64,000 bases of DNA, taken from the NCBI GenBank assembly GCA_910577105.1, contig CAJTMB010000011.1:1-64000 (forward strand), read 5' to 3'. The notes beneath the pieces are model-generated. The model was given only the letters and a program-made list of their open reading frames with translations, did no database searches and was not told the DNA's origin. Positions 6,595 through 14,811 of the stretch are shown in pieces. The translations under genes were made by a program, and so were the position numbers. Position 1 is the first letter of the stretch. Every line of letters begins with the position of its first letter. This DNA is from an uncultured Lachnospiraceae bacterium. GTDB taxonomy: Bacteria; Bacillota; Clostridia; Lachnospirales; Lachnospiraceae.

Positions 6595-7638
6595 ATGAGA
6601 CGCTTCAAACATTTAAGTAAAACCGACCGACTCCGCATGGAGGCCCATTTAAGGGACAAAAAGACACCGAAAGAGATCGCGGAGATCCTCGGCGTCCATA
6701 TTTCCACAATATACCGCGAAAAGAAGCGTGGAGAGTATCAGCACCGGAACAGTGACTACACAGAAGAAACCCGGTACAGCTCAGACCTCGGCGAAATGAA
6801 ATACCGCGCCAACCTCGCAGCGAAGGGCGCGGACATAAAGCTCGGCAAGGATCACGAGCTGGCCGAGTATATAGAACGCCGGATCGCTGACGACAAGCTC
6901 TCGCCTGCTGCCGTTCTGGGCGAAATCGAGGCCAACGGAATGAGCTTCAAGACTTCGATCAGCGTCAACACCCTATACAGCTACATAGAAAAGGGCGTTT
7001 TTCTGCGGCTCACGAATGGCAGCCTCCCACAAAAGGGTGATAAAAAACGCGCATATCATAAAGTGAAAGCGCAGAAACGCCCGCCGAAGGGTGAGAGCAT
7101 AGAAAAGCGCCCGGAGGAAATCGACGAGCGATCCACCTTCGGGCACTGGGAAATGGACACCGTAGTGAGTGCCAGACCGGGCAAGGCTGCCATTCTGGTG
7201 CTCACCGAACGGCTCACCCGCGAAGAAATCACAGCCAAGCTCCCAGACAAAAGCGCGGCCAGCGTGGTGCAGGCCCTCGACAATCTGGAGCGCGAGTGGG
7301 GCGACAAGTTCCCGCTGGTATTCCAGACAATCACCGTGGACAATGGGAGCGAGTTTGCCGACTGTCCCAGTATGGAGCGCAGCGCTCTGGGCGACGGCTC
7401 ACGGACTAAGCTCTACTACTGCCACCCGTACAGCTCATACGAGCGCGGCAGCAACGAGAACCTCAACAAGATGATCCGGCGCTGGCTGCCGAAGGGGACG
7501 AACTTTGACGAGATCGCCGACGAAGTGATCGAAGCTGTCACCGTCTGGATCAATAACTACCCGCGGAAAATCCTCGGCTATATGACCGCGGATCGGCTAT
7601 TTCAGGCGCATTTATCGGCTATTTTGGGGGCCGCTTAA
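6595..7638 (+). CDS. IS30-family transposase at the prophage end
   Basis: The 347-residue protein starts at ATG 6595 with GGAGG eight bases upstream; the in-frame ATG at 6580 lies before that site. An N-terminal HTH_38-type domain (about 1-45, LSKTDRLRMEAHL...IAEILGVHISTIYRE) is followed by an integrase-core DDE domain. Its first acid is in HWEMDTVV, the second in TVDNGSEF and the third in the IS30 hallmark YERGSNEN, followed by LNKMIRRWLPKG. It is full length. No IS30-type terminal repeats are seen close around the gene, so it may not be a separate insertion sequence but the enzyme that moves the whole prophage. Confidence 0.9.
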   Translation: MRRFKHLSKTDRLRMEAHLRDKKTPKEIAEILGVHISTIYREKKRGEYQHRNSDYTEETRYSSDLGEMKYRANLAAKGADIKLGKDHELAEYIERRIADDKLSPAAVLGEIEANGMSFKTSISVNTLYSYIEKGVFLRLTNGSLPQKGDKKRAYHKVKAQKRPPKGESIEKRPEEIDERSTFGHWEMDTVVSARPGKAAILVLTERLTREEITAKLPDKSAASVVQALDNLEREWGDKFPLVFQTITVDNGSEFADCPSMERSALGDGSRTKLYYCHPYSSYERGSNENLNKMIRRWLPKGTNFDEIADEVIEAVTVWINNYPRKILGYMTADRLFQAHLSAILGAA

Positions 7639-7708
7639 AATTTTTTATATTTTTTTCGCATTTACTCTTGACATTTGCCCTTTTTGTGGATTTTTTTGAC
7701 CGGCCGCA
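7639..7708. other. Prophage-chromosome junction next to infA
   Basis: This AT-rich 70 bp separates the transposase stop from the infA stop. It contains T runs and no trace of rpmJ, which normally follows infA. The exact phage end cannot be set without the left end or an empty-site genome. Confidence 0.6.
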
Positions 7709-7927
7709 TTATTTGTCACGCCAGATAATACGGCCCTTTGTCAGGTCATACGGGGAAAGTTCCAAAGTAACTTTGTCACCCGGCAGGATACGGATAAAAT
7801 TCTGCCTCAGCTTACCGCTGATATGCGCCAGAACCTTGTGACCGTTCTCCAGTTCCACCTGAAACATGGTATTGGGCAATTTTTCAATTACCGTTCCTTC
7901 AATTTCAATTACATCTGCTTTAGACAT
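7709..7927 (-). CDS. infA: Translation initiation factor IF-1
   Basis: The 72-residue protein is a single S1/OB-fold domain and near identical to Firmicutes IF-1 (IEGTVIEKLPNTMFQVELENGH, AHISGKLR, LSPYDLTKGRI). It binds the 30S A site during initiation. It overlaps the KOW-protein gene by 8 bp, so the two are cotranscribed and probably translationally coupled. It is the last host gene before the prophage; rpmJ would normally follow. Confidence 0.98.
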   Translation of the reverse strand: MSKADVIEIEGTVIEKLPNTMFQVELENGHKVLAHISGKLRQNFIRILPGDKVTLELSPYDLTKGRIIWRDK

Positions 7928-8195
7928 CTGATGCCTCCTTTTTCCTGATAAAATCCTTAATTACTTTCTTTACGTCTTCATTGCGCACGGGAATTTCCTG
8001 TTTCAGTTTTTCCGTGATGGCTTCATCCATCCCCTGCTTTATGGGCTGTATGTGTTTCTTATTCTTTTTTTTGGGATGTTCCACAGTTTTTAACCTACCA
8101 TCGCTAAGATATACATATTCAGCATCCTCTTTTATTATCATATAAACCGTCTGTTTGTCATGCCCAGCCTTGGAAAATGCCAGCATACCTATCAT
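7920..8195 (-). CDS. KOW-domain RNA-binding protein (L14e/L6e/L27e-like)
   Basis: This 91-residue protein starts at ATG 8195, ten bases after GGGAGG; a TTG at 8216 lies before the ribosome site. The N-terminal half resembles the small KOW-type proteins (MLAFSKAGHDK-x-VYMIIKEDAEYVYLSDGRLKT) that sit between map and infA in many clostridia. The C-terminal half is Lys-rich. It probably binds rRNA or helps ribosome assembly; no experimental role is known to me. Its neighbours support a translation function. Confidence 0.85.
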   Translation of the reverse strand: MIGMLAFSKAGHDKQTVYMIIKEDAEYVYLSDGRLKTVEHPKKKNKKHIQPIKQGMDEAITEKLKQEIPVRNEDVKKVIKDFIRKKEASDV

Positions 8196-8212
8196 AGATA
8201 ACTTTCCTCCCG

Positions 8213-8965
8213 TCAATAAAGCGTAAGTATCTCCGGCTCACCCTCTGTAATCAGGATGGTATTTTCATAATGTGCCGACAGGGACCCGTCCTCCGTCACC
8301 ACTGTCCAGTCATCATCCAGCCATTCTACATCCGCCCGGCCCATGTTTATCATCGGCTCAATTGCAAGCGTCATGCCCGGCTGAAGCCTGATTCCCTTTC
8401 TTTTTTGAGCAAAATTGGGAATCTGCGGGTCTTCATGCAGTGAAGTTCCGATGCCGTGTCCGACCAAATCCCTGACAATGCCGTATCCGAACTGTGACAC
8501 ATAGGCATCAATGGCATTGGAAATATCATGCAGATGATTCCCGGCTTTTGCCATCTTTATACCTTCAAAAAAACTCTGTTTTGTCACGTCCATCAGCTTC
8601 TTTGCATCTGCACTGACTTCTCCCACCGCATGTGTGCGGGCAGCATCTGAGTGATAGCCTTTGTAAATAAGCCCTGCATCGAGGCTGATGATATCCCCCT
8701 CCTGCAATATCCTGTGTTTATCAGGAATGCCATGCACCACCTCGTCATTTACCGATGTACAGATGGATGCCGGGTATCCGTGATAATCCCTGAAGTTGGG
8801 AATGCATCCCAACTCCCTTATCAGCTTGTCACCCATAATGTCAATTTCCATGGTTGACATACCCGGCCTTATGGCCTCCTCCAGTGCCTTATGCACCTTG
8901 GCAAGCAGCCTGCAGGACTCCCGCATCAATTCAATTTCCCTGGCAGATTTAATTGTTACAGCCAT
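8213..8965 (-). CDS. map: Methionine aminopeptidase, type I
   Basis: The 250-residue protein removes the initiator methionine from nascent chains. The five metal ligands are visible: two aspartates in SLDAGLIYKGYHSDAARTHA, the histidine in GHGIGTSLHEDP, and glutamates in AIEPMINMG and AHYENTILI. The length is that of a plain type Ia enzyme with no N-terminal zinc extension. It lies 16 bp after adk in the usual secY-adk-map-infA order. Confidence 0.97.
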   Translation of the reverse strand: MAVTIKSAREIELMRESCRLLAKVHKALEEAIRPGMSTMEIDIMGDKLIRELGCIPNFRDYHGYPASICTSVNDEVVHGIPDKHRILQEGDIISLDAGLIYKGYHSDAARTHAVGEVSADAKKLMDVTKQSFFEGIKMAKAGNHLHDISNAIDAYVSQFGYGIVRDLVGHGIGTSLHEDPQIPNFAQKRKGIRLQPGMTLAIEPMINMGRADVEWLDDDWTVVTEDGSLSAHYENTILITEGEPEILTLY

Positions 8966-8981
8966 ATTTTCTCACCCGATT

Positions 8982-9623
8982 CTAACCTAAAATTGCAACG
9001 ATGGCACTAAATACATCCTGCATATCCACTGTGCCATCCACAGTTTTCAGGATACCCTTATTTGTGTAAAAGTCAATAAGCGGCTGTGTCTGCTCATGAT
9101 ACACATCCAGCCTGTTCTTAACGGTTTCCGGCTTATCATCATCACGCAGCACCAGAGGCTGACCGCATTTATCACATACGCCTTCCGTCTTGGGCGGAAT
9201 ATGCACGATATGGTACGTAGCGCCGCAGGAAAGGCAGGCACGTCTTCCCGACATCCTGTTGATAATGTTTTCGTCCGGCACATCCACATTGATGGCATAG
9301 TCAATTTTATCATTTATTTCCACCAATGCCTTATCCAACACTTCAGCCTGCGGAATCGTTCTCGGAAAACCGTCCAATACATATCCGTTTGCACAATCCG
9401 GCTGTGCTACCCTGTCAAGCAGAATCTTTACTGTCAGTTCATCCGGCACCAGGAGTCCTTTGTCCATATATTTCTTTGCTTCCATACCCAGCTCCGTACC
9501 GTTTTTAATATTTGCCCTAAAAATATCTCCTGTGGAAATGTGGGGAATCTGATATTTGTCTGCTATCATCTTCGCCTGTGTCCCTTTGCCTGCGCCCGGT
9601 GCGCCCAACATAATAATCTTCAT
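8982..9623 (-). CDS. adk: Adenylate kinase, zinc-LID type
   Basis: This 213-residue enzyme converts ATP and AMP to two ADP. It has the P-loop GAPGAGKGT (about 7-15), the AMP-binding region HISTGDIFR and DGFPRT. A LID carries the four-cysteine zinc site C-x2-C...C-x2-C (CLSCGATYH, CDKCGQP) typical of Gram-positive enzymes. It is the first gene after a terminator and promoter, so adk-map-KOW-infA can be expressed apart from the ribosomal cluster. Confidence 0.97.
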   Translation of the reverse strand: MKIIMLGAPGAGKGTQAKMIADKYQIPHISTGDIFRANIKNGTELGMEAKKYMDKGLLVPDELTVKILLDRVAQPDCANGYVLDGFPRTIPQAEVLDKALVEINDKIDYAINVDVPDENIINRMSGRRACLSCGATYHIVHIPPKTEGVCDKCGQPLVLRDDDKPETVKNRLDVYHEQTQPLIDFYTNKGILKTVDGTVDMQDVFSAIVAILG

Positions 9624-9666
9624 TTTATTCCTCCATTCTTCATTCCTGACAATGCCTAATATTTAT

Positions 9667-9695
9667 ATTTTACCGTTATTTTCACTGGTTTGCAA
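9667..9695 (-). promoter_or_regulatory. Promoter of the adk-map-infA unit
   Basis: On the minus strand, TTGCAA (9695-9690) and TAAAAT (9672-9667) are 17 bp apart. The promoter lies between the secY terminator and the adk start. Confidence 0.6.
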
Positions 9696-9705
9696 CAACA
9701 GAATT

Positions 9706-9736
9706 GAAAAAGCATCCGGAGAAATGTTTCCCCGGA
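9706..9736 (-). terminator. Terminator or attenuator after secY
   Basis: On the minus strand, TCCGGGGA and TCTCCGGA form an 8-bp stem with one G-U pair and a 6-nt loop, followed by TGCTTTTTC. It probably lowers read-through from secY into adk. Confidence 0.7.
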
Positions 9737-9759
9737 CACTTTAGTTCCATACCAGTCAT

Positions 9760-11079
9760 TTAATCATTTAAAAAGCCTTTGTAATTGCGTACCAGCATCT
9801 GGGATTCAATCTGCTTCATGGTTTCCAGTATAACACTTACAATAATAATCAGGCTGGTACCACCAAAGGAGACACTTGCCTTAAATAATCCATTGAATAC
9901 ATAAGGAAGAATACCTACAATGGTAAGCCCTACGGCACCGATAAATATGACATAGTTTAATACTCTGGTCAGATAATCGCTGGTCGGTTTACCCGGCCTG
10001 ATACCCGGTATGAATCCGCCTTGCTTTTTCATATTATCCGCTACCATCAACGGATTGAAGGTAATGGAGGTATAGAAATAGGCAAAGAAGATAACTAACA
10101 GGATATACACCAGTAATCCGATAGAGTATACCGGCTGCTTCGGATTGCACCAGTTCGAAGAATCCAGCCCGTTTAACACTTCCCTCCAAAAGCCTGTCCC
10201 CTCATACTGCAAAAAGGAGCAGATGATAATCGGAAACTGCATGATGGACTGTGCAAAAATAATGGGAATAACTCCCGCCGTATTAATCTTTAAAGGCATA
10301 TTGGAGGACTGTGCGCCTACCAGTCTTCTTCCCTGCACCTTTTGCGCATACTGCACGGGAATCTTGCGCACGCCGCCGTTTAATATAATTACCAAAACCA
10401 CCATCAGCACGATAATGGCAAAGATGACCACAACTGCAAGCGCTGCCGTGGCAAACGGTTTGCCTTTCACAAACTGCTCAAATAAATTATTCAAGTCTTC
10501 GGGCAGACGTGAAATAATATTGATAATCAGGACAATGGAGATACCGTTTCCAACACCGTTTTCCGTGATTCTTTCGCCAATCCACATCAAAAATGCACTA
10601 CCTGCCGTCATGGCTGAGATAGCCACAATAATACTCATTGCATTATAATGAACCAAAAGACCCTGACGACCCAGTCCGATGGACATTGCTGTCGCCTGAA
10701 TCAAAGCAAGAACTACTGTCACATATCTTGTGATGGATGCAATTTTTTTCCTGCCGTCCTCACCGTCCTTCTGCATCTCCTCCAGCTTCGGAATCGCAAT
10801 CGTCAAAAGCTGCATAATAATGGAAGATGTAATATACGGGTTGATACCAAGAGCCAAAACAGACATATTGATAAAGGAACCGCCGGTAATCGCGTCGAAG
10901 AAACTGAACGCACTGCCGTTTCCGGTCTGGCTGCTAAACCATGACTTAAAATACTCTGTATTAACGCCCGGCACAGGCAGTTGTGACCCGATACGAATCA
11001 CAACCAGCATGGCGAACGTGAATAACAATTTAACTCTAATTTCTTTGATTTTAAATGCATTCTTCAGCGTTGTAAGCAT
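9760..11079 (-). CDS. secY: Preprotein translocase subunit SecY
   Basis: This 439-residue membrane protein with ten predicted helices is the channel of the Sec translocon. It has the typical N-terminal block VRIGSQLPVPGVNT and the cytoplasmic loops FIPGIRPGKPT and RRLVGAQSS. It starts one base before the end of rplO, with its ribosome site inside that gene. It is the last gene of the uninterrupted ribosomal cluster. Confidence 0.98.
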   Translation of the reverse strand: MLTTLKNAFKIKEIRVKLLFTFAMLVVIRIGSQLPVPGVNTEYFKSWFSSQTGNGSAFSFFDAITGGSFINMSVLALGINPYITSSIIMQLLTIAIPKLEEMQKDGEDGRKKIASITRYVTVVLALIQATAMSIGLGRQGLLVHYNAMSIIVAISAMTAGSAFLMWIGERITENGVGNGISIVLIINIISRLPEDLNNLFEQFVKGKPFATAALAVVVIFAIIVLMVVLVIILNGGVRKIPVQYAQKVQGRRLVGAQSSNMPLKINTAGVIPIIFAQSIMQFPIIICSFLQYEGTGFWREVLNGLDSSNWCNPKQPVYSIGLLVYILLVIFFAYFYTSITFNPLMVADNMKKQGGFIPGIRPGKPTSDYLTRVLNYVIFIGAVGLTIVGILPYVFNGLFKASVSFGGTSLIIIVSVILETMKQIESQMLVRNYKGFLND

Positions 11080-11520
11080 TTACATCACCTCTGCACTTCC
11101 ACCAAGAGCTTCAATCTTTTCTTTAGCGGATGCACTGAAAGCATTCACTTTGACTGTAAGCTTTTTGGTTAACTCTCCATTTCCAAGGATCTTCACGCCA
11201 TCTTTCGGATTTTTGATAACGCCTGCTTCCAGCAACGCATTCACATCTACTACGCTGTCATTCTCAAAACGTTCCAAGGCGCTTACATTGATAGCGACTA
11301 TCTCTTTCGTATTCCTATTGGTGAAACCTCTCTTCGGAATACGTCTGTATAACGGCATCTGACCACCTTCAAAACCAACTCTGGGAGCTCCTGAACGGGC
11401 TTTTTGTCCCTTATGGCCTTTACCGGCGGTTTTTCCGTTACCTGAACCGTGTCCGCGGCCTCTTCTAAAATTATCACTATGCTTGGAACCTTCCGCAGGT
11501 CTTAAATTAGATAATTCCAT
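11080..11520 (-). CDS. rplO: 50S ribosomal protein L15
   Basis: The 146-residue protein has the Gly-rich basic start LRPAEGSKHSDNFRRGRGHGSGNGKTAGKGHKG and the L15 motif GFEGGQMPLYRRIPKRGF. It binds 23S rRNA late in assembly. It sits between rpmD and secY as in most bacteria. Confidence 0.98.
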   Translation of the reverse strand: MELSNLRPAEGSKHSDNFRRGRGHGSGNGKTAGKGHKGQKARSGAPRVGFEGGQMPLYRRIPKRGFTNRNTKEIVAINVSALERFENDSVVDVNALLEAGVIKNPKDGVKILGNGELTKKLTVKVNAFSASAKEKIEALGGSAEVM

Positions 11521-11540
11521 TCTGACACCTCCTTATCTGC

Positions 11541-11726
11541 TTATACTTCCTCTACTTTGATTAAATGATTAATCTTCCGAATCTGTCCCCTTGTAGCGTC
11601 ATTGTCCGGCAGGATAATCGAACTGTTAATCTTCCTAAGACCCATGGACTCTACAACTGCCCTATTTTTGGGAACAGCGCCGATAGTGGATTTAACCAGA
11701 GTAATTTTTAACTTTTTTTCTGCCAT
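11541..11726 (-). CDS. rpmD: 50S ribosomal protein L30
   Basis: The 61-residue protein matches L30 over its length (LKITLVKSTIGAVPKNRAVVESMGLRKINS...RGQIRKINHLIKVEEV). It is the short bacterial form. Confidence 0.97.
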   Translation of the reverse strand: MAEKKLKITLVKSTIGAVPKNRAVVESMGLRKINSSIILPDNDATRGQIRKINHLIKVEEV

Positions 11727-11769
11727 TATCTTTCTCTCCTTTCAAACCATTCAGGGAAACAACCCCTCA

Positions 11770-12279
11770 TTAAGCAAAAATTTCTTCTACTGCCTTGCCA
11801 CGGTTTTTAGCTACTTCTTCAGGAGCCTTTAACTGGCCTAACCCAGCAATGGTTGCAAGAACTACATTCTGCTTGTTGTTGGAGCCCAAAGACTTTGTAC
11901 GGATATTTTTGATACCTGCAAGCTCACAAACAATACGAGCAGGACCGCCTGCAATAATACCGGTACCTTCAGGAGCCCTCTTCAAAAGAACGTTGGCAGA
12001 ACCGTATTTGCCGATAAAGTCATGTGTAATACTGTTGTTATTGTCCATTGCGACGTTCACAAGATGTTTCATTGCATCTTCTTTCCCTTTGCGGATTGCT
12101 TCGGGAATTTCCACAGCCTTGCCAAGGCCTGCACCCACATGGCCGTTTCCGTCACCGACAACCACCAGGGCCGTAAAACGCATGTTACGTCCACCTTTTA
12201 CGGTTTTGGAAACACGCTTAATAACTACAACTTTATCCGTTAATTCCAGCTGACTTGCATCTATGATTGTATGTTTCAT
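11770..12279 (-). CDS. rpsE: 30S ribosomal protein S5
   Basis: The 169-residue protein begins at ATG 12279 (MKHTIIDASQLEL), close behind AGGAAAGAGG; the longer frame upstream runs into rplR and is not used. The double-stranded RNA-binding-like N-terminal domain (KVVVIKRVSKTVKGGRNMRFTALVVVGD) and the C-terminal domain (PEGTGIIAGGPARIVCELAGI) are complete. S5 helps decoding fidelity. Confidence 0.97.
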   Translation of the reverse strand: MKHTIIDASQLELTDKVVVIKRVSKTVKGGRNMRFTALVVVGDGNGHVGAGLGKAVEIPEAIRKGKEDAMKHLVNVAMDNNNSITHDFIGKYGSANVLLKRAPEGTGIIAGGPARIVCELAGIKNIRTKSLGSNNKQNVVLATIAGLGQLKAPEEVAKNRGKAVEEIFA

Positions 12280-12295
12280 ATGTCCTCTTCCTTTC

Positions 12296-12664
12296 CTAGA
12301 ATTGTAAGCCAGCTTCTCTGGCTGCATCAGCTAATGCTGCAATTTTACCATGGTATATAAAGCCGCCCCTGTCAAAGACTACTTCTTTGATACCTTTTTC
12401 GATTGCCCTTTTTGCAATGACAGTTCCTAAATATGCTGCTGCATCAACGTTATTGGTTTTTTCAAGTTCTGCCTTAATTTCCTTTTCCAATGTGGAGGCA
12501 GCAACCAGCGTGTTCCCAACTGTGTCGTCGATAATTTGAGCATACATATGATTATTGCTTCTGAATACAGCTAAACGTGGCCTCTCAGCATTGCCGCTGA
12601 AACGGTTACGAATTCTCATGTGCTTTTTCGCACGCACTTCTCGTCTTGATTCTTTTCTAACCAT
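12296..12664 (-). CDS. rplR: 50S ribosomal protein L18
   Basis: The 122-residue protein binds 5S rRNA. Two ATGs (12670 and 12664) are close together. The second is chosen because AGGAG is only three bases from the first, and because it gives the usual family length. The core RPRLAVFRSNNHMYAQIIDD and the C-terminal FDRGGFIYHGKIAALADAAREAGL are typical. Confidence 0.95.
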   Translation of the reverse strand: MVRKESRREVRAKKHMRIRNRFSGNAERPRLAVFRSNNHMYAQIIDDTVGNTLVAASTLEKEIKAELEKTNNVDAAAYLGTVIAKRAIEKGIKEVVFDRGGFIYHGKIAALADAAREAGLQF

Positions 12665-12684
12665 TTTCATACTCTCCTTATCTG

Positions 12685-13227
12685 TTATTTCTTACCAGTC
12701 TTACCAACTTTACGTCTGATTGTTTCATCAGCATATTTAATACCTTTGCCCTTGTAAGGTTCAGGTCTTCTCTTATCTCTGATTTCAGCAGCGAATTGGC
12801 CAACTTTTTCTTTATCAATACCCTTTACAATGATGATATTCTGTCCTTCCAGTACAGTTTCGATACCTTCGGGGTCAGTCATCTCTACCGGATGGGAATA
12901 ACCCAGGGACAAAGTCAGAACTTTGCCGGATTTTGCGGCCCTGTATCCTACACCGTTTACCTCAAGCTTTTTCTCATATCCCTGTGTAACACCTACCACC
13001 ATATTATTTACCAGTGTTCTTGTCAATCCATGGAGGGATTTCATCTTCTTTAAGTCGTTCGGTCTCGCAACGGTTACTTCTGCGCCCTCAACCTTGATTT
13101 CCATCTCCTGGGGAAGCACTCTCTCCAGAGTACCCTTGGGACCTTTTACAGTCACCTTGTTATTTTCTGCAATTTCTACAGTTACACCTGCAGGAATCGC
13201 GATTGGCATTCTACCTATACGTGACAT
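12685..13227 (-). CDS. rplF: 50S ribosomal protein L6
   Basis: The 180-residue protein is two tandem L6 domains, with the C-terminal signature RRPEPYKGKGIKYADE. It lies near the sarcin-ricin loop and helps factor binding. The length is normal. Confidence 0.98.
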   Translation of the reverse strand: MSRIGRMPIAIPAGVTVEIAENNKVTVKGPKGTLERVLPQEMEIKVEGAEVTVARPNDLKKMKSLHGLTRTLVNNMVVGVTQGYEKKLEVNGVGYRAAKSGKVLTLSLGYSHPVEMTDPEGIETVLEGQNIIIVKGIDKEKVGQFAAEIRDKRRPEPYKGKGIKYADETIRRKVGKTGKK

Positions 13228-13275
13228 GCCCGTACCTCCTGTTTATTTGTTAGATTTACCTGTTACTGTTCACTT

Positions 13276-13677
13276 TTACCATACAAAAGCCAATACTTCA
13301 CCGCCGACCTGCAGTTCCCTTGCCTTCTTGTCGGTAACAACACCCTGGTTGGTGGAAATGATGGCAACGCCGAGTCCGCCGAGAACCTTGGGCAAATCTT
13401 CCTTGCCGGCATAAACACGGAGACCGGGTTTACTGATTCTCTTAATGCCGGAAATGATTTTTTCATTCTTGTCGGCACCATACTTTAACGTAATACGGAT
13501 TGTTTTGAATACGCCATCCTCAATTACATCATATTTCTTTATATACCCTTCATCCAGAAGAATCTGTGCGATAGACAGTTTCATTTTGGATGAAGGAATA
13601 TCTACGGTATCATGTTTTGCAGTGTTTGCATTACGGATTCTGGTAAGCATATCTGCAATAGGGTCACTCATTGTCAT
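13276..13677 (-). CDS. rpsH: 30S ribosomal protein S8
   Basis: The 133-residue protein starts MTMSDPIADMLTRIRNAN and ends with the S8 motif GVVTDKKARELQVGGEVLAFVW. It binds the central domain of 16S rRNA. In studied spc operons S8 is the translational repressor; no operator can be assigned here by eye. Confidence 0.98.
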   Translation of the reverse strand: MTMSDPIADMLTRIRNANTAKHDTVDIPSSKMKLSIAQILLDEGYIKKYDVIEDGVFKTIRITLKYGADKNEKIISGIKRISKPGLRVYAGKEDLPKVLGGLGVAIISTNQGVVTDKKARELQVGGEVLAFVW

Positions 13678-13726
13678 GATTTAGTATCCTCCTTATCTAT
13701 CTGACTTGAATCATGCATAAAATAAA

Positions 13727-13912
13727 TTACCAACTGGCTTTTTTTACGCCGGGAATCTGTCCCTTATATGCCAGTTCACGGAAGCAAATTCTGCAGATTC
13801 CGTACTTTTTCAAAACAGCATGGGGACGGCCGCAGATTTTACAACGCGTATAAGCTCTCGTGGAGAACTTGGGTTTACGCTGCTGTTTCAGCTTCATAGA
13901 TGTCTTAGCCAT
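13727..13912 (-). CDS. rpsZ: 30S ribosomal protein S14, zinc-binding type Z
   Basis: This is the short 61-residue S14 with the zinc ligands CKICGRPH...CRICFREL (C-x2-C, 12-residue gap, C-x2-C). The four-cysteine form is the C+ paralog; zinc-free forms are longer. Its place between rplE and rpsH is normal. Confidence 0.97.
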   Translation of the reverse strand: MAKTSMKLKQQRKPKFSTRAYTRCKICGRPHAVLKKYGICRICFRELAYKGQIPGVKKASW

Positions 13913-13924
13913 GAATTTACCTCC

Positions 13925-14464
13925 TTATTTTGCAAAGGGCATGTTGAATAATCTCAATAATTCACGTGCCTCTTCGTCTGTCTTTGCAGTTGTTACGAAA
14001 ATGATATCCATACCTCTTACTTTATCTACCTTATCATATTCGATTTCAGGGAAGATAATCTGCTCCTTAATGCCAAGTGCATAGTTGCCTCTTCCGTCAA
14101 ACGCATTGGGATTTACACCCCTAAAGTCACGTACACGGGGCAATGCCAGATTTACCAGACGGTCCAAAAACTCATACATTTTTTCACCGCGCAGGGTTGT
14201 TTTGCATCCGATTGCCATGCCTTCACGGATTTTGAAATTTGCAATAGAGTTCTTAGCCTTCGTGAGAACCGCTTTCTGACCTGTGATGGTCTCCATATCC
14301 TTCACGGCGCCCTCTAAAACTTTTGCATTCTCTTTTGCCTCGCCAACACCCATGTTGACAACAATCTTGTCAAGCTTGGGAACTTCCATGACATTTTTAT
14401 ATCCAAACTTTTTTGTCATTGCTGCAACGATTTCATCATTGTAAAACTCTCTCAGTCTGCTCAC
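13925..14464 (-). CDS. rplE: 50S ribosomal protein L5
   Basis: The 179-residue protein binds 5S rRNA and the P-site tRNA. The motifs KIVVNMGVGEA, KTTLRGEKMYEFLDRL and RDFRGVNPNAFDGRGNY are typical and the length is normal. Confidence 0.98.
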   Translation of the reverse strand: MSRLREFYNDEIVAAMTKKFGYKNVMEVPKLDKIVVNMGVGEAKENAKVLEGAVKDMETITGQKAVLTKAKNSIANFKIREGMAIGCKTTLRGEKMYEFLDRLVNLALPRVRDFRGVNPNAFDGRGNYALGIKEQIIFPEIEYDKVDKVRGMDIIFVTTAKTDEEARELLRLFNMPFAK

Positions 14465-14488
14465 GCTTTATTTCCTCCTTCCCTGCAA

Positions 14489-14800
14489 TTAGTCAATCAC
14501 TTCACCGGTTGATTTTGCAAAACGGACTTTCTTGCCGTTTTCAACTTTAAACCCGATTCTGGTTGCTTTTCCCTTGTGGATATACATTACATTGGATATA
14601 TCAAGCGCTGCTTCTTTCTGCAGGATTCCCCCATTGGGATTTGCCTGAGAAGGCTTTACGTGCTTTGTAACCATGTTCACGCCTTCCACTGTTACTTTTA
14701 AATTTTTACGGTCGATGGCAATTACCTTGCCCTCCTTGCCGTTATCTTTGCCGGCAATCACCTTCACGGTATCGCCTTTTTTGATTTTCAACATAGACAT
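14489..14800 (-). CDS. rplX: 50S ribosomal protein L24
   Basis: The 103-residue KOW-domain protein (KKGDTVKVIAGKDNGKEGKVIAIDRKNLKVTVEGVN) starts 23S rRNA folding. AGGAGG lies seven bases before ATG 14800, which decides against the ATG two codons later. Confidence 0.97.
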   Translation of the reverse strand: MSMLKIKKGDTVKVIAGKDNGKEGKVIAIDRKNLKVTVEGVNMVTKHVKPSQANPNGGILQKEAALDISNVMYIHKGKATRIGFKVENGKKVRFAKSTGEVID

Positions 14801-14811
14801 GGGGTACCTCC

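Larger units (their letters stand above)
1..7700. mobile_element. Right end of a DGR-carrying prophage
   Basis: Phage-type genes run on the plus strand from the window start: a variable receptor-like protein with its DGR, then endolysin and holin, then small regulators and a transposase. GC content and codon use are visibly higher than in the ribosomal genes that follow. The right boundary must lie between the transposase stop (7638) and the infA stop (7709). The left end, structural genes and packaging genes are outside the window, so activity cannot be judged. No integrase of the tyrosine or serine type is present in this part. Confidence 0.85.

Noticed and set aside
7661..7696. TTGACA at 7668-7673 as an outward promoter from the phage end
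   Set aside because: No -10-like hexamer lies 16-18 bp downstream; the region is a T run.
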